64,000 nt of DNA from Eurosta solidaginis. Taxonomy: Eukaryota; Arthropoda; Insecta; Diptera; Tephritidae. Made by a program: the position numbers and the translations under genes. Below, in pieces: positions 58,008 to 64,000 of the stretch. Position 1 is the stretch's first letter, and every line of letters begins with the position of its first letter. The notes under the pieces were generated by a model. It was not told the DNA's origin. It ran no database searches and saw only the letters and a list, made by a program, of their open reading frames with translations. The stretch spans positions 158,554,426 through 158,618,425 of the forward strand of contig NC_090323.1 of the NCBI RefSeq assembly GCF_040869045.1, in the 5' to 3' direction.

Positions 58008-60183
58008 AATAGAAGTATTTATATTAATTAAAACTAGTATCGCCTGTGGTCGAAATTCGACCAGCTTGTATTTTTTCAACTCAGTCTATGCATCCAGTGT
58101 TGGGGGAAGTGCAATATTGCGTTAATAGTTAAGCAGTAAGTGGAAATATAGAAAACTGGTCTAACTTACTTAAATTTTTCATTAAAATTTTGAATTTGAT
58201 CTAAGACGTTGTACTTTTTGATGGTATATTCTTAAATTTTCTACAAACTTTGCAAATGTAATTATAACGTTTTGGTATGGAGCTCCTTAATTAAAAATAT
58301 AAAAATATGTAAAATCAAATGAAATTTACATACAGTTATGGTGAAATTACTTGCAATTGAATTGAAAAGTATCTTTTTCCACAACACCCGGGAGGTCCCC
58401 GTTGGCGCGTTACCGAAGTTAGTTTTGGATACTCGGTTCCCCAGTAGGCGTATATCACCCATATACATATATCGCCCATTTACTTATCTTTTAGTTAAAA
58501 ACGAAGAAATGTGCTAAAGAAATTTAGCCTATTTCACACCACGCGTTAGGTATGCAATTGGCGTTTTACCGAGTTGAATTTTGTACAAATACATATGCAA
58601 GTGTGACACAAAACTAAAATTTCGAATAAAATAGAGGATACCTTCATAAAAAATAAAATAAAAATATAAAAAAATATGTAATGAGAAAGAAGGCAGAGTT
58701 TACTAAACAAATTTTAAATGAAAGAAAAAAATATAGTACTTAAAGTGCGAAAAAATTAAGTGAAGTGAATAAACATTTCCATATAAAATCGAAATAAGTG
58801 CTCTTAGAATTTTTTTCCGGGTTTAATGTCATCATTGTGAATATTCATTCATGAATATTAATTTCATGAATTTATATGACCATATACACCATAAAATATC
58901 GTCTGTGAACGATATAATACTAAGATATAACAAAGCAGAATAAATTAGAAATAAAAGAAAAACAAACAAAAAGATTGAAGTTATTCACGCAAACATATTT
59001 ACTAAAATAAAATTGATTTCGTAACTTTAAGCGACATAAACAAATTAGGGTTCTGGGATCTAAGCATCCGATTAATAGGCATATAATCCAACAAAGTTAG
59101 CATAATAATAAATATAGTCGGTAATATACTGCCTATGCAATACGGCAGCTATAATACCGGTTGCCGTTTTGACCTAAAATCAGAAACGTTTTTGGCACGT
59201 TTTTTTCGTTTAATATACAGCGTGAAATTTTTCAAGGTGTCAAGGTGTCAAGGTGCATTTAAATAATAATAAACTAAGTTGAAATAAAAGAATATAAAAT
59301 AAATTAGCATAAAAGACAATATAAAAAATTTAATGTTATTTTGTAGCAAATTTATTTTTTTTGTTCATTATAAGACGTACTTTATCTAAAATGAGGATTA
59401 AATCTGCAAATGCAAAAAACATTTTCGGGCAAATTTGACATTAAATAAATTTAGTTAATTTCAACAAAAATTAACCCAATATTTGTGACTTCATGTTTTT
59501 TTGCAAGCACCTAAAATAAAAAACAAAGGATCTGACCTATGTAAGAATAAAGACCTATGCATTTACGTGTAAGTGAAATTTACCACAAAAATTGGGCCGT
59601 TCAAATATTAATTCTATTTAAGATTTTTTTGTACGCTGCACATTATTTTGGAACAATTTTTTAGGATTTTGGTAGATGCCACTATAGGTAAGTGGCAATA
59701 ATGGGAAACCATGTTTAATTCTTTCACCGTCTGGCTCGTACGCATATGTGTGTAGGTCAAACATTTTATACTCGCTTTTCGAATTCGGTGGGGTTACATG
59801 ATATGTTGTTATGTGTTTTAGAGCACTTACACACTTGGTCCTACAGATGGCGCGCTTTTGTGCACGACAACAAAATTAGATATTTGGGGTGATTATTCAA
59901 ATTTACAAAAAACTTTTTTTTATTAATTATAAACAAATAGAGTAATATTAGTTAACAAAAATAGGCCTATGCACTGCGGCTGATCCATACGAATCGATTC
60001 ATATAACTTTTATATGATTTTACGTATGGTAAGTATGCGAAACAGCCTGTCAATTGATTGTATTGAAATTTTGTTAGCGTATTAATGTATAGATGAACAA
60101 CTGATTAAATATAAGCTAAACACTCACAATATATTTTGTTATTTTAAATTGTTTGATTGTTTTTAAAAACTCAATTATTTTTA
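58008..60183. other. AT-rich, no gene recognised
   Basis: Only a small three-copy tandem of TCAAGGTG at 59232-59255 stands out. No ORF with a motif. Confidence 0.45.
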
Positions 60184-60191
60184 GTTTATTT

Positions 60192-60538
60192 CATGTAAGG
60201 CGCGATAACCTCCGAAGAGATCTAAGGCCGAGCTTCTCTTCCAATTTGCGTCGTGCTCCTCTTGATTTTCCCTACAAATTGGCCGGACGGGACCTACATG
60301 CTTTATGCCGGCTCCGAACGGCATCTGAAAGGCAGATGAGTTTTCACTGAGAGCTTTTCATGGCAGAAATACACCCGGAGCGCTTGCCAAACACTGCCGA
60401 GGGGCGACTCCGCTTAGAAAAATTTTCTTCTAATTGAAAAATCTTATTTCTAAAATTTTGATGTTGCTTTGCCCGGGGTTTGAACCCAGGGCATACGGTG
60501 TGGTAGGCGGAGCACGCTACCATCACACCACGGTGGTC
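60192..60538 (-). mobile_element. tRNA-derived SINE, full-length with 8-bp target duplication
   Basis: Flanked by GTTTATTT at 60184-60191 and 60539-60546. On the minus strand the head carries an A box (TGATGGTAGCGTGCTC, 60510-60525) and a B box (GGTTCAAACCC, 60476-60486), the pol III promoter of a tRNA. A ~270-bp body follows (GAGCCGGCATAAAGCATGTA, AATTTGTAGGGAAAATC) and the end reads CTTCGGAGGTTATCGCGCCT. Best preserved of four copies in the window. It is not a functional tRNA gene: the body cannot fold as a cloverleaf. Confidence 0.88.
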
Positions 60539-60546
60539 GTTTATTT

Positions 60547-62109
60547 ATTGTTTTTTAATATATGATACGTTTTAAGGTGAAGATCAAACTGCTTAATTTA
60601 ACTATTTAGTTGAATTTTTTGAAATAATCAATTATTGATTGCTAACTCATGGACAAATTTAAATTGGTATTCTTGCATACAAAATGAATTAAGGAGACTA
60701 ACGATTTAAATATTTAAAGATTATGACCTAGATCCAGCTAATAGTCAATAAATATAATTAACGATTAGTCTTTGAATACAAATAACTATTCACTTATATT
60801 TAGTTAAACAATAGTTTTCCACTTGCAATCAATTTGTCAGTTGAAAATTATGCTGATCATTTTTATTTATTTTTTTAAAATATATCAAATAACAATTAAT
60901 AAAACTATAAATCATCAAAACCAAATAAAACAACGTGACTAACGATTAATAATGCTAATCGAATTGTAGATGCATGGATTCTGAACGACAAATTAATAGC
61001 TTTGGTATTTATTTTTATGTTTTTATATACATTTATTTTAGTCCTTAAGGGCAATACTCACTTACAAATGAAAATAAGTAAACCATTTATATAATATACA
61101 TACAAATAGACCGACACGTGCAACATTTACTATTAAATGTAAAAAATATATGTAAATATGTAGGTGCGTATGTATGTAGTTATGTAACCAGAACCATATG
61201 AATATATAAATATTTACATACTGAAGTATTTCACACTCGAAAATCCATTTGCCGTTAAAAATTGTAAAAAATGTTTTCAGTAAACACATTATTTGATTAT
61301 TATTGCGGCAATCAGTAACGCGCCATGCTGCTGCTGCAGCAGCTCGATGTGCGGTTGTAAAGCCAATATGAGCAGCAAGAATACAAAACTACAACAACAA
61401 TAATAATAATAAAATCAACATTTTGCGGCAAAATACTTTAAGTCACATATTGTCGTTGTCTCTGTTCAATATTCGTATTTAACGCACAATTGTTGCTATA
61501 TGTATGTGCAATATACAGAGCCCGCCATAAGTATTAGATTACGAATAAGTATAGGTTCCCATAAGAGGCCAAAATTTGTATTGCGCATAAAGTAATGCGA
61601 ATGAGAAACAAATGTACAGGTAAACCACGTCTAAGTCGATCTGAATTAAACTCAAAGTATCTGTGATTATTCAAATGAGAAAAAACTTAATGTATTGGCC
61701 ACGTCTAGTACTTATGAAGGCCCCTGATTTGATTGCGTATATATGTTTGTATGATTGCATATATGGATTTGTATTCTCCAGCGTTGCATGACTTAAGTGT
61801 CCTATTATATTTGTATATTATTACTTAAAAAAAAAAAAAGTTTTTTACCACAAACAACCGAGAAAAAAATATAACCAACTTCGCCTACACTGTCCAATGG
61901 ACAGTGTCCATGCGTTTGAACTGCCATTGGCATTGCTCGTCGCAGGCAACATCTTTACTATAAAATCGCTTAACTTGTTGCTGCATTTTCCATTGAAATT
62001 TTGAAAATGAATATAATTGTTAGCGTTTCCATATGGATGTAGGAATATGCAGGTAAGCATATGCTTTCACTCGGCGAATATTGCTGTGCCATATGATCCG
62101 TTTACATTA
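60547..62109. other. AT-rich, no gene recognised
   Basis: Short CTGCTGCTGCAGCAG and CAACAATAATAATAATAA patches (61328-61412) and A-runs. ORFs up to 75 codons are low-complexity. No supported gene. Confidence 0.45.
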
Positions 62110-64000
62110 CAAACAAGTAAGGAAGGCTAAGTTCGGGTGTAACCGAACATTACATACTCAGCTGAGAGCTATGGAGACAAAATATGGGAAAATCACCATG
62201 TAGGAAAATGAACCTAGGGTAACCCTGGAATGTGTTTGTATGACATGTGTATCAAATGGAAGGTATTAAAGAGTATTTTAAGAGGGAGTGGGCCATAGTT
62301 CTATAGGTGGACGCCATTTAGGGATATCGCCATAAAGGTGGACCAGGGCTGACTCTAGAATTTGTTTGTACGATATGGGTATCAAATGAAAGGTGTAAAT
62401 GAGTATTTTAAAAGGTAGTGGGCCTTAGTTCTATAGGCGGACGCCTTCTCGAGATAAAGCCATAAAGGTGGACCAGGGGTGACTCTAGAATTTGTTTGTG
62501 CGATATGGGTATCAAATGAGTATTTTAAAAGGTAGCGGGCCTTAGTTCTATAGGTGGACGCCTTTTCGAGATATCGCCATAAAGGTGGACCAGGGGTGAC
62601 TATAGAATTTGTTTGTACGATATGGGTATCAAATGAAAGGTGTTAATGAGTATTTTAATATATGGGTATCAAATGATTGGGTATCAAATGAGTATTTTAA
62701 AAGATAGCGGGCCTTAGTTCTATAGGTGGACGCCTTTTCGAGATAAAGCCATAAAGGTGGACCAGGGGTGACTCTAGAATTTGTTTGTGCGATATGGGTA
62801 TCAAATGAGTATTTTAAAAGGTAGCGGGCCTTAGTTCTATAGGTGGAAGCCTTTTCGAGATATCGCCATAAAAGTGGACTAGGGGTGACTCTAGAATTTG
62901 TTTGTACGATATCGGTATCATCATAATAGAACATCATCTGTCGGGTACCGGTAATTTATTTTTATATGTAATACAACGAACAGTATTCCTGCCATGATTC
63001 CAAGGGCTTTTGATTTCACCCTGCCAAACTTTTTCATTTTCTTCTACTTAATATGGTAGGTGTCACACCCCCTTTACAAAGTTTTTTTCTAAAGTTATAT
63101 TTTGCGTCAATAAACCAATCCAATTACCATGTTTCATCCCTTTTTTCGTATTTGGTATAGAATTATGGTATTTTTTTAATTTTTCGTAATTTTCGAAATC
63201 GAAAAAGTGGGCGTGGTCATAGTCGGATTTCGGCCATTTTTTATACCAATACAAAGTGAGTTCAGGTAAGTACGTGAACTAAGTTTAGTAAAGATATATC
63301 GATTTTTGCTCAAGTTATCGTGTTAACGGCCGAGCGGAAGGACAGACGGTGGACTGTCTATAAAAACTGTCCGTGGCTTCAACCGATTCCGCCCTTTTTC
63401 ACAGAAAACAGTTATCGCCCTAGAATCTTAGCCCCTACCAAATTTCACAAGGATTGGTGAATTTTTGTTCGACTTATGGCATTAAAAGTATCCTAAAAAA
63501 ATTAAATGAAAAAGGACTGGGCCACGCCAATTTTGGAATTTTCTTTTATTTTTGTATTTTGTTGCACCATATCATTACTGGAATTGAATGTTGACATAAA
63601 CTCATATACTGTAAAGATATTAAATTTTTTGGTTAAATCTGACTTTAAAACTTTTTTTTTAAAGTGGGCGTGGTCGTTCTCCGATTTTCTTAATTTTTAT
63701 TAAGCATACATATAGTAATAAGGGTAACGTTCCTGCCAAATTTCATCATAATATCTTCAACGACTGTCAAATTACAGCTTGCAAAACTTTTAAATTACCT
63801 TCTTTTAAAAGTGGGCGGTGCCACGCCCATTGTCCAAAATTTTACTAATTTCCCATTCTGCGTCAAAAGTTCAACTAACCTACCAAGTTTCGTGGCTTTA
63901 TCCGTCTTTGGTAATGAATTATCGCACTTTTTGTGTTTTTCGAAATTTTCGATATCGAAGAAGTGGGCGTGGTTATAGGTCCATTTCGGTCATTTTAAAT
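62110..64000 (+). mobile_element. DINE-1/INE-1-like element, copy E, cut by right edge
   Basis: Begins AACAAGTAAGGAAGGCTAAG with the family hairpin and ATACTCAGCTGAG. A ~6-unit array is followed by the tail, which aligns with copy B's tail (23551 onward) up to the window edge. The mariner site near 62957 is empty. Confidence 0.75.
62190..62930. repeat. About 6-unit tandem array of copy E
   Basis: The ~130-bp family unit with shorter units caused by internal losses of ~20-25 bp. The GTATCAAATGAGTATTTTAA word is locally reduplicated near 62640-62700. Confidence 0.88.

Noticed and set aside
60476..60525. tRNA gene from A and B boxes
   Set aside because: The boxes sit at the head of a 347-bp dispersed element with a target duplication, so it is a SINE, not a tRNA gene.

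Overview
This 64 kb window looks like repeat-rich nuclear DNA of a higher dipteran, most likely a tephritid fruit fly. I infer this from the mix of elements: a DD41D 'rosa'-type mariner, DINE-1/INE-1-like elements carrying CGTCCGTCCGTC and GCCACGCCC landmarks, I/LOA, Jockey/CR1 and RTE non-LTR remnants, Ty3/gypsy LTR elements with SAP-type Gag starts, a Penelope-like element and a tRNA-derived SINE. Species cannot be set from sequence reading alone. I found no host protein-coding gene and no free-standing RNA gene; essentially every recognisable coding stretch belongs to a transposable element.

Layout. 1-5352: decayed Ty3/gypsy element (5' LTR cut by the window edge), inserted into a DINE-1-like element with a 15-unit, ~130-bp tandem array (5353-7607, minus). 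7676-8021: MITE with long inverted repeats. 8330-9300: hAT transposase relic (minus). 9520-10110: I/LOA-type reverse transcriptase relic. 10.1-15.0 kb: mostly unassigned. 15.06-17.65 kb: 5'-truncated Jockey/CR1-type element (minus). 19.5-26.05 kb: an old AT-rich degenerate tandem array opened by a hAT-like foldback MITE (20341-20935, 8-bp target duplication) and by a DINE-1-like element (21017-24829), which itself holds a complete mariner with an uninterrupted 360-aa transposase (22235-23550).

26.1-45.4 kb: a SINE copy; a young internally deleted LTR element (28681-31796, LTRs differing at 2 of 257 positions) with a fused Gag-start/RNase H reading frame; two foldback elements (34457-34809 and about 37754-38110); another DINE-1-like copy with a 9-unit array (35325-37185); a 5'-truncated Penelope-like element encoding a GIY-YIG domain (38747-39484, 10-bp target duplication); a perfect 26-bp palindrome (41520-41580); an array-free DINE-1-like copy (43231-44160); and a TATCGA-rich minisatellite.

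45.4-64 kb: a dispersed repeat and a simple-sequence minisatellite (47.4-48.1 kb), two more SINE copies (49.4 and 60.2 kb), two copies of a second DINE-1-like family (50.6 and 53.7 kb), RTE and I/LOA non-LTR remnants joined end to end (51.06-53.57 kb), a Jockey/CR1-type element (55.08-58.0 kb), and a last DINE-1-like copy cut by the right edge (62110 onward).

Functionally this is a nested transposon landscape. The one open reading frame that looks able to make a working protein is the mariner transposase; the rest are relics, non-autonomous elements and arrays. Some autonomous/non-autonomous pairings can be guessed (I/LOA or other LINEs with the SINE, hAT with the 8-bp-TSD MITE), but none is proved here.
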